NCBI RefSeq assembly: GCF_026151205.1
Contig: NC_087083.1
Location: 10,103,460 to 10,167,459 of the forward strand
Length of the DNA: 64,000 nucleotides
Source: Bolinopsis microptera
Lineage: Eukaryota > Ctenophora > Tentaculata > Lobata > Bolinopsidae
Reading direction: 5' to 3'
The translations under genes and the position numbers were made by a program. Below the pieces are notes generated by a model that made no database searches, was not told the DNA's origin, and worked only from the letters and a program-made list of their open reading frames with translations. The first letter of the stretch is position 1. Every line of letters begins with the position of its first letter. Positions 10,730 to 22,720 of this stretch are shown one piece after another.

Positions 10730-13280
10730 ACCTTTATAAGAGTAAGAGATTATAGCTCACTTTTATGTTTCAATTGATGCGGATGTGACAAAATGTGAAA
10801 TTGTAAAGTCCTTGGTTCTAATTATAATTCAGCATTATAATCATAGATTCTTTCTCTAAATTATAATTATAATTTGTGACCAAACATCAAGTACTAAAGC
10901 AAAGAAAAGAGCCCGAAATTATATTCGCCTGACACTATAGGGAAACCATACGAAAACAGTATCTGTAAGATAGAGCTCCCGGTTAAGGAAGCATCCATTA
11001 CGCTGCTTAACTATACAGGTAATTATACAGGTAACTGGCTAAATAAACCCTGAAAAGTAAATAGACTCTGAAAAGTATGGTCTTCAATCGGCAATTATGA
11101 CCTGCTCGCTCCAGCGTTTCCAGACTTGGTAAACGTAAACCAGTTGCTCGAACGTCCGGGAGTAAACCAGTTGCTCGAACGTCCGGGAGTAAAAACCACT
11201 TATTATTATATAACTTCATTCAAATCAAATATAGAACATAAATGAACATCTTAAAGATCTGATAAGTAGTCCAAATGATCCACTATAAGTATAAACACCA
11301 GAACGGAAATTAACGAAAATTAGCATCTCCTGAAAGTGATCGGAATGGTTTAAAATTGGTCGGAAAGAGTTTGTGATGGTCCTAGGACCACTTCAGCCAA
11401 GTTTGGGAATCACTGCATGTCTATAACCCTAAATCCGGGGTTGGTGCGACTTATTATAACTTTCATTGGATATGCAAACAAGAAATTGGACCATGAAATT
11501 TGGAGTAATTGTTGGAGATTAATCTTGTTAAAAGTTTTTAAACCACACTATAATGGATACAGTGACATTTTACCAGAGAACCATGGTCTATTATTAGCCT
11601 AAGAAACATCTAAACTGACTGGATAGCCTCCAGAAGTTGGGGGGTGGGGCCGACCTCAAGCCCCCTGAGTCCGACACAACCGCCGTCCGCCTCTGATGGT
11701 CTAGCATTATTAGCCTAGGAAACATCTTAACTGACTGGAAGAAAAATCACTCATGTGAACCAGACATCAGTATTTGAACCAGGCGAATGCGGCGAGCCAG
11801 ACATCAATGAAATTGGAAGAAGCTCGAAAGCTGATATGGGTTTAAGAGTTAATATTACGTCTGATGCTGATTTATTCCACCCCCTCGTGGTAAGAGATCG
11901 ACATAGCAATTAGGAGATTAAACTACTTACAGTAAGATAAGTGAGTTATAGGGCTAGACAGAATAACAGCAGGGAGAGCCATGGTAACGTGCCCTAATAG
12001 CCAAGCTATGGTGCAGAGCAGCTCAATTTCTTGGTACGTCGTTGTAAGTTGAAACATTTTGTCGATTCCTTGAGATATGGTATTATCACAACTTCGAGCC
12101 AAATTTGGAAGGTAATGTGCCTTAATAGCCATGTCATAGTAGTAATTGGTGTGTCGGTGTAAATTGAAACATATTGTCAACTATGTTTACAAAAATGTCT
12201 GTAGCAAATTACGCTTTTATTTCGCCTCATGCGTATGTTATCATTCGGTTAGGATTACTTCAAAAGCCAAAATCACTGTGAAAAAATGGTGCAAAATGAA
12301 ATTCGATCATGATATTCTAGTTGACCCAACTGATATTTTAGTTAATAGCATGATTATAAGCACTTAGCTGTAAGTTAGCTTGTCGAATATTGCAATATAT
12401 TCAAAATTCAAACATGTTAATTAAAACAAAAAAAGGCGTGGAATCTAACAACTAGCAAAACCAAATTCTGATACCTAAAGATTATCGCTACTGGAGAACA
12501 AAATCCGGCCTTATCGCAACAAATCAACAATCCCAGCTTGCTTATTCGTGACACAAAATTTTCCGCCACGATACCTTTCTCCTTTATTTGTAATATTGTA
12601 ACCAGCGCCAGCCATATAATAAGTCATATTTTATTTCCAAATGTTGCGTAATTATGTAATTAATTACGTAATTTACTGTAACAATACGTAACAGACTTCC
12701 GGAATGAATTTAAATTTTTGTCTGATTTTGTACCCCAGACCGAGTTTCGTAATGCAACTAACATTGCCATTTTATTGTGGTTATACAGATTACAGGTTTC
12801 TAAATTTAAACAAAAAGCTGGACATGACTGAATTTGAGCTTCTATAAAGAAATAACAGTTTATAAAAAGCTAACAACCTAACAAGACTCCAGCTGTAACG
12901 AAGACAGTAAAGCTTTCCTCAACAGCGTTCATAACAGTAGACAGTCTGTAAGATTAGAGAATCTCTTGAGATCCTCTGATTACAGTCAAATGTCCATCAG
13001 TATTATAAGTTAGCATAATATTCCAAGCTTTGTTACTCACTCATAGTATTATGTCACGTGATACCCGCATAAGGAGATTATCTCAGGTGATGCCCATGAA
13101 AGGAGATGTAGAGACACGTGATGCCCATAAAAGGAGATATGCGCGTAGATCATAATCATCAGAGGGTTGGTATTATGTGTTTAGTGATAGCTTCTTTTGT
13201 CATCACGTTTAGCTTAAGGGGGAGGGTTCACCCTTAATTAGTGCTGCTGAGCAGCTGATGCGCTGACCTGTGACCACTTG
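10730..13280. other. Non-coding stretch with small local duplications
   Basis: No gene is supported. A 27-base direct repeat including AAACCAGTTGCTCGAACGTC lies at 11137-11190. TATTAGCCTAAGAAACATCT at about 11591 is echoed at 11707. A diverged pair built on AATAGCCATG and GTTGAAACATTTTGTC lies at 11990-12065 and 12124-12180. These look like intronic repeats of gene C. Confidence 0.45.
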
Positions 13281-13282
13281 TA

Positions 13283-13738
13283 GCAGATGAGTATAGCTGA
13301 GTATAGTGGTGTACTATAGCTGAGTATAGCTGAGTATAGCTGAGTATAGTGGTGTACTATAGCTGAGTATAGCTGAGTATAGCTGAGTATAGTGGTGTAT
13401 AGCTGAGTATAGTGGTGTACTATAGCTGAGTATAGCTGAGTATACTAGTATAGCTGAGTATAGCTGAGTATAGCTGAGTATAGCTGAGTATAGTGGTGTA
13501 CTATAGCTAAGTATAGCTGAGTATAGCTGAGTATAGCTGAGTATAGTGGTGTACTATAGCTGAGTATAGCTGAGTATACTAGTACAGCTGAGTATAGCTG
13601 GGTATAGCTGAGTATACTAGTAGTAGTATAGCTGAGTATAGCTGAGTATAGTGGTGTACTATAGCTGAGTATAGCTGAGTATAGCTGAGTATACTAGTAT
13701 AGCTGAGTATAGCTGAGTATAGTGGTGTACTATAGCTG
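13283..13738. repeat. GCTGAGTATA minisatellite with GTGGTGTACTATA spacers
   Basis: Ten-base units AGCTGAGTAT are grouped in runs of two to five, separated by TAGTGGTGTACTAT or TACTAGTA. This gives an irregular higher-order structure. Confidence 0.9.
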
Positions 13739-13864
13739 ACTTCTACAGATGATTACTATAGAGAACTATACTGTATAGCCCGACTGCCATGGCCCACCAA
13801 TATTAGAGCTGACCTATATTATTACTGTAGCTGACTTTACTAAAGGTGAAACAATGAACTGAAC

Positions 13865-13985
13865 AGCAAGGGAAAATACAAACAATAACGTAATTGCGGC
13901 ACTCTTATGCGGCACTTGCAGCACTAACAAGCGGCACTTACATGCAGCACTTGCGGCACTATCATGTGGCACAAGGTGAAATAAT
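13865..13985. repeat. GCGGCACTTGC repeat, copy 1
   Basis: An AACAATAACGTAATTG lead is followed by six diverged 10-15 base units such as GCGGCACTTGCAGCACTA. The same lead and units recur at 16140-16272, so this is a dispersed repeat rather than local sequence. Confidence 0.7.
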
Positions 13986-14105
13986 GAACTGAACAACTCC
14001 ACAACACCTTATTAATATTATTGTGAGTCAGTACACAGCTTGTAATCAAGGCAGTATTATTTGAACTATGAGCCTTGTTTATTATTATAAACAAGGCTAA
14101 CTGCG

Positions 14106-14592
14106 TATCGTGACGTATTATCGTGACGTATTATCGTGACGTTTTATCGTGACGTATTATCGTGACGTAGTATCGTGACGTAGTATCGTGACGTATTATC
14201 GTGACGTATTATCGTGACTTAGTATCGTGACGTAGTATCGTGACGTAGTATCGTGACGTAGTATCGTGACGTAGTATCGTGACGTAGTATCGTGACGTAG
14301 TATCGTGACGTAGTATCGTGACGTAGTATCGTGACGTAGTATCGTAACGTAGTATCGTGACGTAGTATCGTGACGTAGTATCGTGACGTAGTATCGTGAC
14401 GTAGTATCGTGATGTAGTATCGTGAAGTAGTATCGTGACGCAGTATCGTGATGTAGTATCGTGACGTAGTATCGTGACGTAGTATCATGACGTAGTATCG
14501 TGACTTAGTATCGTGACGTAGTATCGTGACGTAGTATCGTGACGTAGTATCATGACGTAGTATCGTGACGTAGTATCGTGACGTAGTATAAC
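14106..14592. repeat. 13-bp minisatellite TATCGTGACGTAG
   Basis: About 37 tandem copies. The first eight or so end in TATTA rather than TAGTA, and scattered variants have lost a CpG (GATGTAG, CATGACG). The CpG-bearing half-site TGACGTA is kept in most copies. Confidence 0.95.
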
Positions 14593-15254
14593 TATAAACA
14601 GGTGTTTTGCTATAGTTCTGAGTTTAAAGTCTGAATTAAATAAAAACAGGTTTTAAATTTAGTTGTAAATTTTAAGTTTTACTTATACTATCAGAATGCT
14701 CTGATCTGGACGAATCAGTGGTCAGATAACTAGGAGTCTGTCAATCTGATTGTAATATCTACGTCATATCTACGTCATATCTACGTCATCGAGTAAATAA
14801 CAGGCTAGCTTGAAGCAACATGGGAAATTGAAGAGTCGCGAAATGTAAGAATACAACTAAAAACTACCAGAGAAGTATAAACCATCAAGTGTACATATAT
14901 ATTATATTATTATAAGTAAAAGCTTTGAAAGTTGTAATTTGTTAATTTAAATAATTCAGATAACTTAGATAGTTTATTGTTTGGTTAAATTGATTAATAA
15001 TGATTCAATAGATTGAATTATACAAAAATTGTACTTATTATCATCTCTATGGAGCTATATAAGAGGGTCTCTTTAATCTTTTAGTGGGCTTTTACTAACT
15101 CACTAGCCCGCTTGCTGTCACGTGACTTGAGTTTTTAGCGTTTTGTAACCTAAAGAAATGGTTTCACCGAAACCCTAATCCCAACCACAACCACAACCAC
15201 AACCCCGAAGCTGACCATAATCCTAGACACAACCTGAGCCCTAAATAATCGAAT

Positions 15255-15676
15255 ATATCTTATCTTATCTTATCTTATGAGGATTCGTTGCGACGCAACA
15301 AGGCCATCGAATGAGTCGACCACCTTTGTTATTTTACTTCGGCATTACCTGCATTACAATGTAAACCAGCACTTTCAAGGAAGAGCTTTACAAGAAGCCG
15401 AAGGATCGTTCCTAAGGCCAGCAACGGTTAAGGCACTATGCCACACTTTCTTCGCCCGAGGCTTCGCTGTGTTGATCAAGCACAGCTCCTCATTTAACCC
15501 TCACACCCGATTTCTCGAGCATTCGGCTGAGTGAACCGTGGGGCTACATAGACCACTCGGGATCCTTAGCAGAGCGTCAACGACGCTCACCCCACGACTA
15601 GGCAGGCAGTTGGATTCGAACTCGCAATCTTACGATTACAAATCCGATGATCAACCAACTACGCTACCTGGCCGTC
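15255..15676 (-). mobile_element. tRNA-derived SINE
   Basis: On the minus strand the head (about 15676-15605) reads like a tRNA: GCCAGGTAGCGTAGTTGG (A box), a stem-loop GGATTTGTAATC with TGT in the anticodon position, and GAGTTCGAATCC (B box). A unique body of about 330 bases follows and ends in four TAAGA-type tail units (plus strand TATCT). This is the standard pol III SINE plan with a tRNA-Thr-like head. No target duplication is evident, so the copy may be old. Confidence 0.7.
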
Positions 15677-16139
15677 AAGTCTGTCACGTGACTAAAACAC
15701 TTTTTTGCTCATATAAACTCCTTATAGATTGGGACTCCTAGTCCTTATATAATAGGGAAGCGTTTTAACCCTGTGTCATATAAGGAGTTTACTGGGCGGC
15801 GCTCAGCCTGTCATTCCGCCGAATCTCTTATATGATTATGGACATAATGAGTGATAAATATAATAGCCTGAGTGTTTCGGAATCAGCGTCGAAAAATACA
15901 TTGAATGTAAAAGTCACTTTCACATGCTTTTCTAGTGGAGAGCTCTTAGTGGCCGGGCTTTTGATGGCTTAGGTTTTAGTCTTTACACACTATACCAATA
16001 CTAACAAATATTAAATCTTCAAAATTTAATCATGTTGCTGCAAGCATTCACTGTCAGGGTCCAACTAAAGGCGGTGACCTTTTCAACCATAACTAATTAC
16101 CAATACGGAGTATATGTGCAATATACCGCTGCAACGAAA

Positions 16140-16272
16140 ATACAAATAATAACGTAATTGTGGCACTCTTATGCGGCACTTGCGGTACTAACATGCGGCA
16201 CTTGTGGCACTATCATGTTATATAACATGCGGCACTTGCGGCACTATCATGTGGCACATGTGGCACTAATAT
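16140..16272. repeat. GCGGCACTTGC repeat, copy 2
   Basis: It begins AATAATAACGTAATTGTGGC and has seven units of GCGGCACT type, matching the copy at 13865. The shared flank shows that both derive from one mobile or duplicated source. Confidence 0.65.
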
Positions 16273-16537
16273 GCTGTATTAGAATTATCAAATAAAATAT
16301 TGGTTTCAACAAAAATACCAAGCCAATTTAACGATATTATAAGACTTCTCGATTACAGGCGAAGCGCAGTAAGCGGAAAATTTGATACGGTAACCACGAT
16401 AGAAAGTTAGTAGCGATTATAATTGATATTTTCTTAGCTTTGTTCTTGATAATTTGAGGTTAGTACTTAACAGAAACATTACTATTCAATTACAGATCGA
16501 TACATATAACAGTTAATATGTCTGTAATTACTTATTC

Positions 16538-16775
16538 AAGAATATGGCTAGACTTCAGCAACAAATTGTTACTTTCCATAATACTTATTCAAGAATATGA
16601 CTAGCAACAGATTGTTACTTTCCATAATACTTATTCAAGAATAAGACTAGAAATTAGCAACAAATTGTTACTTTCCATAATACTTATTCAAGAATAAGAC
16701 TAGAAATTAGCAACAGATTGTAACTTTCCATAATGCTTATTCAAGAATAAGACTAGACATTAGCAGCAGTTACTT
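16538..16775. repeat. About 60-bp tandem repeat, four copies
   Basis: Units contain CTTATTCAAGAATA, GACTAGAAATTAGC and AACAAATTGTTACTTTCCAT. Small internal deletions differ between copies. Confidence 0.85.
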
Positions 16776-16854
16776 TCCATAATTTTAAAACCATCGTTTC
16801 AAAGAATTAACAGCAGCAATGATATTATCAAACCGGCACAAACGAGCTACTAGT

Positions 16855-17205
16855 AAAGCTGAAAGACTGCTAGTGAAAACATTTGGATCTAAGGTCTGAT
16901 CTGAAACATCTAGATCTGAAGCCTGATCAGCAGTTTAGCAGATATTATTTGACTGGTAGATCTGATGAGATACTAAAATTAGCCAAATAAAAAGCATCTG
17001 AATCTGAGGAATGATCATCAGTTCAGCACGTATACCAGATCGACACATAAACGTCAATACGTCCGTTATTATAATACTACTTCAAGAATATGACTGCTAG
17101 TGAAACATTTGGATCTGAAGCCTGATCAGTAGTTCAGGAGATATTAGTTGACTAGTGGATCTGATGAGCTACTAAAATTAGTGAGATAAGAGCTGCTGGA
17201 TGTGC
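16855..17205. repeat. Two-copy diverged direct repeat of about 150 bp
   Basis: GCTAGTGAAAACATTTGGATCT to CTACTAAAATTAG at 16870-16985 is repeated with changes at 17094-17190. I see no coding sequence. Confidence 0.6.
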
Positions 17206-17746
17206 ACTACACACGTAATTACAGTGGTAGATAGCAGTTACAACCACTTTCAACAGGAAGAATGACAATCTGTGAGCAGATTGTCATTGTGTATGTGAAG
17301 AAATGGGCGTTTCCTGACTGCTGACCCGAACTTTTGGAGAAATAGGACACTAGTCTTATAATTAACCCCTAATTAGCCCCTAATAAGCTCCTAATTAGAA
17401 AATTAGTGTCCTAATTAGCCACTAATTAGCTCTTTATTAGGGCACTCATTTCTTAATTAGTCAATTCATTCATTTTGATAGACGAACGGTGAAACAAACT
17501 GCCCGGGTATGAGTTATGAACAAGATTGTGGCATATATTGTTAAATCCTTTCGGTACAAGATTGTGGCTGCAAATAAACTATTTTCAAAATGTACCCCAT
17601 TGTCATCGCGTTCACTCCACGTTTCCTAGGGAGCTAGGGGGCTAGCTGCCCCAGCTTCTATTCTATTGTTAGGGGACATGTAACGTTTTCGAATGAGCCT
17701 GGAGAAGATTCATTGTATCCAAGCTAAATATAGATTGGGTGCCAAG

Positions 17747-18156
17747 CCAAATAAACTCAGCGCTAATAAACCCAGCGCTAATAAACCCAGCGCTAATAAA
17801 CTCAGCACTAATATACTCAGCACTAATAAACCCAGCACTAATAAACCCAGCGCTAATAAACTCAGCACTAATAAACTCAGCACTAATAAACTCAGCACTA
17901 ATAAACTCAGCACTAATAAACTCAGCACTAATAAACTCAGCACTAATAAACCCAGCGCTAATAAACTCAGCACTAATAAACTCAGCACTAATAAACTCAG
18001 CACTAATAAACTCAGCACTAATAAACTCAGCACTAATAAACTCAGCGCTAATAAACTCAGCACTAATAAACTCAGCACTAATAAACTCAGCACTAATAAA
18101 CCCAGCACTAATAAACCCAGCGCTAATAAACTCAGCACTAATAAACTCAGCACTAA
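17747..18156. repeat. 15-bp minisatellite AATAAACTCAGCACT
   Basis: About 27 near-identical units with C/T and A/G variants. Because 15 is a multiple of three, frames stay open on both strands (for example repeated NKLST); these are not genes. It lies between gene C exons 3 and 4. Confidence 0.97.
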
Positions 18157-18159
18157 TCT

Positions 18160-19150
18160 TCGCTCTATTTTGAATATAAAGTACCCAGAAGTTAAACATA
18201 ACTTGGGTTCATATTGTGTCAAAAACATATTTTCATGCGGCAGCTTAATTAACCATTTAACCGGTTAAAGATGAAATTAAGATGGCTTAAATTCATGGTT
18301 TTATTCAATTTTGTTACCAAACTGAAAAGTTTTCATTTTCAAAATACATCAATGATCTCTGTTACCATGATACATTTTAGCAATACCATAATAATACTTT
18401 TCATGGTGAAATTATAGCAACAAGCCTCTTGAGACAGCCAGACGAATGAAATATTTGTTTTGTTTGAGGCTAATTAGTAATTTATTGATTAATTAGTAAT
18501 TAAATCAGAGTTCAAACTGTTTTGTGTTTTGTCCTCATCACACCTGTGTTTCATGAAGATCTCATGAGACTTAAAAACAACAAAACTATACTAACAAAAA
18601 GCTTCAAAATCTTTTTAACACTTTATTTGCGTTATTTATAGTTATACTGACTATCGAGTTAAATATGTAGTCTTCCTAAATATTTACGTTTTATCACGAC
18701 GTATTTATGTTTTATTACTGAGTAATTACGTTTTTTGCGAATATCACCCAATGTCATGAACGTATAAAATTCTCAGCACGAAAAACTCAGCAAACGATGA
18801 TTAACAGTAATGCAAACAGTAAGTATTACATAATATTTTAACTGAGCATCAGTAAGTGCACTTCATCTGTCCGGTTCACTTTACCGACTGTCACTGTCAC
18901 GTCAACTATAAGCCGAACATCACAGTTAAAATGCTAGACTAAAGCTGTAATTGTGACAGCTGAAAATTCTGAAGAATACATCAGTTTCCCAATTAATCCC
19001 GTACAATACGAACCCTGATGCAAGACAGGGATTTGTCGAGGGGTTATCTAGCGCAAATCAGACTTAGTTCCGACCTAGAAGTAGCAATAATAGTATCAAT
19101 ATTCAACATAAATATACTAATTATTACTAATCACTAATAATTACTAATTA
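18160..19150. other. Intronic AT-rich sequence
   Basis: I see no gene, RNA or repeat array. It is the part of the gene C intron next to exon 3. Confidence 0.4.
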
Positions 19151-19164
19151 GCTGTAGTACTTAC

Positions 19165-19314
19165 GATTACAATAAAGGTTGTACAACGTTTTGGTAAGAC
19201 CGGCAGGAGCAGATATTCTTCGTTTGATAGCGGAGTACATTTCAGCTATCTCATCATCGTCCTCTTGCGCTTCGTCAGTTAGGGCGTTTAGTTTCTCTAT
19301 CATCTTCGTCTCCC
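19165..19314 (-). CDS. Gene C, exon 3: acidic, helical segment
   Basis: The acceptor GTTGTTACCAG fits phase 1 from exon 2, and the exon ends in phase 1 at AATC|GTAAGT. The 150 bases encode ETKMIEKLNALTDEAQEDDD and continue with an Ile/Met/Tyr-containing stretch and KRRISAPAGL. It is probably alpha-helical and charged, and has no motif I recognise. Only this frame avoids stops while joining both neighbours. Confidence 0.7.
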
Positions 19315-19536
19315 CTGGTAACAACGTGAAACTTGTGATTAAGAAAGTGAGAGTGAAAGTGAGAGTGAAATTTTGCTCCAATTTATTACGAACAGTTGGG
19401 GACCCCAAAACAACAAGATTTCAATATGGAAATAACTGTAATACAAACAAGTCAAATCAAGCAAGTCTTTTTTAACATCTTGATATGATCACAATATTTT
19501 TTTTTGAGGATTCAAATAAAAATAAAGACCCCTAAC

Positions 19537-19789
19537 CTGGGTCCCTTAGGATACCTCCAGTAATACTGCCTCTACGTTGCAGCACCTGCTGGGGGCGAGG
19601 CCATGCACGCCGGCCCCCAGGAGTAGGCACCCCACCACCAGCCCCGTATATCATGGAGTGAGTGTGGGCACGAGCTAGGGGAGGAGGGGCGCCTGGGGGC
19701 ACTGGGGGGCCTGAGGAGCGCCGTCTTTCCGAGGAGGTTGAGGAGCGCCGTCTCTCTGAAGAGGGTGAGGAGCGCCGTCTCTCTGAAGA
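19537..19789 (-). CDS. Gene C, exon 2: SSERRRSS repeats and proline-rich segment
   Basis: The acceptor is CTCCTCAG, phase 0. The 253-base exon starts with three 9-residue repeats (SSERRRSS followed by P, T or G), then a Pro/Ala stretch (GPPVPPGAPPPLARAH) and a Gly/Arg-rich part (GAGGGVPTPGGRRAWPRP). It ends in phase 1 at CCCAG|GTTAGG, a weaker donor than the others. The GC content is far above its surroundings, which supports coding. The repeated RRRSS is typical of disordered, kinase-targeted or RS-like regions; that is inference only. Confidence 0.65.
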
Positions 19790-19969
19790 CTGAGGAGTTC
19801 AGTTTAGGGGAGTTGCTAGAGATCTGTATTTACAGAGTCAGTCAATCTTTATCATAATCTTATATCATAATCTATATATGCTGTAGTCAGCCTTCAGTTT
19901 GATTCTCGTATAGCGTAAAGCACAAAATGATAAGTTACAGATTTGATAATGAAACTAAAAGTTACTCAC

Positions 19970-20044
19970 GGGGCTCAGGAGGAGGCTCATGTCAGATCCG
20001 CTTGTTTCTTCCTGGACATTTTGCAAGAGTGGCCCTCCGTACAT
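19970..20044 (-). CDS. Gene C, exon 1 (putative start): unknown Ser/Arg-rich protein
   Basis: This is the first of four minus-strand exons (19970-20044, 19537-19789, 19165-19314, 4005-4181) that I join into gene C. The exon starts with ATG (MYGGPLLQNVQEETSG) and runs 25 codons to a donor CCC|GTGAGT in phase 0. An in-frame TAG lies five codons upstream, so this ATG is a reasonable start. Alternatively the exon is internal, with an acceptor ending in TTTAG just after that stop. The four pieces give about 218 codons with no stop; the last exon still ends in a donor, so the 3' end is missing. I do not recognise the family. The support is the agreement of splice sites and phases across all joins. 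Confidence 0.5.
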
Positions 20045-20644
20045 CTCTAATGCACGCTAAATTGGCCGAGTGGTACTAGAGAGAAAGTGGCACTAGGAGA
20101 ATGTGGCGTTTACAGTCCTACCCACAACAAAAACTTTTTTTTTGAGAATATAAATTAACTCGACAAAATTAACTCGCATAATCAATAATTATACATTTCG
20201 GCAATTAATAATGGTATAAGAAATATGCTACTAAAAAAATAAATATGGAAATGATTTTTAAAATGTATATTAAAAAACTAATACTTTTTGGTGTAAGCTT
20301 GCACCCAAAATAAAACCAAAATAAACCACAACAGAAAGGCACGGTGCCCAAAACAACTGTTATAACATATAAGGGAACGTGATAACGATATTTAATACCA
20401 CCAGTACTGACTTCTCAGCTTAATACAAATTTTCCTAAAATTTGGGCGAGCGATTTAGTGGGAGCGCCTGAACAGAGGAATTATTATTTACTATTATTTT
20501 ATGTGTTTTAATTGGTCATTAAAACCGTTCAACGTCAGCTAACGCTCATAATAATTACGATATAACTATATATTATGTATACATTATGTATACATTATGT
20601 CTTCATTATGTATATATTATGTATATATTATGTATAGATATATT

Positions 20645-20792
20645 TGCGTTTTCAGGAAACACGGATATAGATCTAGAAGGAGCGGACGAGCTGGCTAGTG
20701 ACCGCAAGCACTGGAGAGATATGATACGACACAAAAAGTAGTTCCTTGGCGCAGGCCTCTCAAATAATTGTGGAGACCTGATCAAGTAAAAA
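20645..20792 (+). pseudogene. LINE 3'-terminal fragment
   Basis: The plus strand could encode TDIDLEGADELASDRKHWRD and then MIRHKK before a stop, followed by LGAGLSN. This matches the C-terminal end of the LINE fragment at 32.4 kb residue for residue with few changes. Only the last 150 bases are present. Confidence 0.7.
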
Positions 20793-21171
20793 TAACTAAT
20801 ACGTACAGGGTGATTCAAAAATAATGTTTAGATTTTAAATGGCTCTTATTTCTGAGATAAAGTAAAAAATAACGATATATTTACATTATACAAAGCCCAA
20901 TTTCAATTGCACTGCCAGGATATAACATGAAGCATGTAACTATCGGGAGCCCACAAAAGTGCTGATAATTGTTTTCAGGAAAGGTAGCCAGTCGGGAGAA
21001 GCTCGGTAATTGTGTATTCCTAGGGGGATACAATACTGGGTACTCATTCATAAGAGGTTCTGACTTTACAACCACTTGTCTGATTCGAAACACAAGGAAA
21101 TATTTCCTAATCTGTGTATTAAGTAAAGTAAGTTAATTGTGTATTCTTAGTGGGTTAACGCATCTGTGTGC

Positions 21172-21194
21172 CGCCCCCCCCCCCCCCCCCCCCC
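21172..21194. repeat. Poly-C tract of about 20 bases
   Basis: A run of C interrupts an otherwise AT-rich area and is probably length-variable. Confidence 0.9.
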
Positions 21195-22015
21195 ACCGCT
21201 AAATGATGTGTTGAAATATTATTATAGATGTGATACAATTTTATCAGAGAAATACACTTCTTCAGGAATCAGGGTGGACTTATCTAGAAGGTAAGAGGAA
21301 TGGCTAGACGGCTCTTCCTCCCGCGAATTGTAACTTTACACCACCGTAGCCAAACTTGTGAGTTGAGCACAGTTCCCTCCCCAGTCCACACCGTGCTACA
21401 ATAACTTAATATATTCCTTCAGACTCTGACAACATTGAGGAGACAATACTGCTCAGAAATATAACACCGCTGTGATCTAATGGAATTTCACGTCACGCAT
21501 CGCGTTATCTCAGCACATGGCATGTAATACGATATCCGGACCACTCTTATCTAGAAGGGTTGTTCTATTCTAGACGCCTAATCTATAACATCCAAACATT
21601 TCGTTGTAGTGAGTGTGTTGTGACTCATTTCTTTTTCTTGTGATTTTTAACCTTACACTTAACCCGGCCTGATTTGTCAACTTGTTTTAATTGACGCATC
21701 TTTGTTGGCGAAACATTTATAACTTCTTGGCAGGTACATTGTACATGAGAGATTTATAGTGAAGAGGTTTTGCCAAGTTATAAAACTCGTTTATATTTTG
21801 GCCTAGTTCTAATCATGAAATATGTATTATGCAACTAACGTCCTAACTACATAATGTAAATAATATATAATAATAAAGGCGGATTTTAAGCAACAATTAA
21901 ACCATAACAATTAACACTGAACCTATTTTAATGAGTACAGTTGGTTACTGAATGAAAATGTTTTCAGTGACTGAGTTTTACGAAAATTGAAAAGACGAAA
22001 ACTGTTTCCGTAATC

Positions 22016-22403
22016 CTAACTGTAATTTATCTTGCGAAGACTCTGTCCAACCCTATATTATCAGGTTTGTGAATGTTTTACAGTGTTCAGACAACTCAAT
22101 CTTCCTTCCGTAATGGTTCTTGATTAGTTGAATAATTGGTTGATTAATTTGAGGGACATCTATTCTAAGTCAGCATTATTTTAAAGGACAAGTGCCAGCA
22201 CGCCATTTTAAAGCTGTAAGATAAAGAAACTCACGCGGAGTATATCAGATTTCAGTGATAAGAAGTAGAAGTAGAGGATCAAAACAACTTATTCAAGCAA
22301 CTACTTCCTAACTGTAATCTATCTTGTGAAGACTCTGTCCAACCCTATATTATCAGGTTTGTGAATGTTTTACATTTTTCAGACAACTCAATCTTCCTTC
22401 AGA
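22016..22403. repeat. Two-copy direct repeat, about 90 bp, spaced 290 bp
   Basis: CTGTAATTTATCTTGCGAAG to ACAACTCAATCTTCCTTC at 22019-22103 recurs almost unchanged at 22311-22400. No coding sequence is evident. The copies probably come from one tandem duplication of about 290 bp that has since diverged. Confidence 0.7.
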
Positions 22404-22720
22404 GAAAGATTATTGATCTCAGCTAATATATATAATATATATATATATACTGAATTTTAGTTAAATTATTGTGATTATATTACGGCACAGCTTATTTTAC
22501 ATAATACGCCGCTTAATCATAATTATTATTATTAGTTACATGAAGTTTTTCAGGTTTCAGTTCACAGAAATAGAGGGGATCAAAAAACTCAGTCAATCTT
22601 AACAGCCTTTCAACATCAGGTACCAAAGTAGAATGCTTGTTTGTACAATTTAATAATTGTTCAGGTGGGAAATTAAAAATCAGTGAGCCAATGCTAAATT
22701 AATGATTAAAGTAGACTAGT

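Noticed and set aside
15538-15741. Open frames over the SINE
   Set aside because: They cross the tRNA-like head and body and have no protein character.
17669-18268. Four long repetitive open frames on both strands
   Set aside because: They come from the 15-bp minisatellite, whose length keeps all stop-free frames open.
20050-20075. tRNA-Leu-like A box (TTGGCCGAGTGGT)
   Set aside because: No B box or cloverleaf follows.
20818-21115. Possible transposon start (CAGGGTGATTCAAAAATAA) with a 70-residue minus-strand frame
   Set aside because: Many unrelated elements start this way; I found no matching opposite end or recognisable protein.
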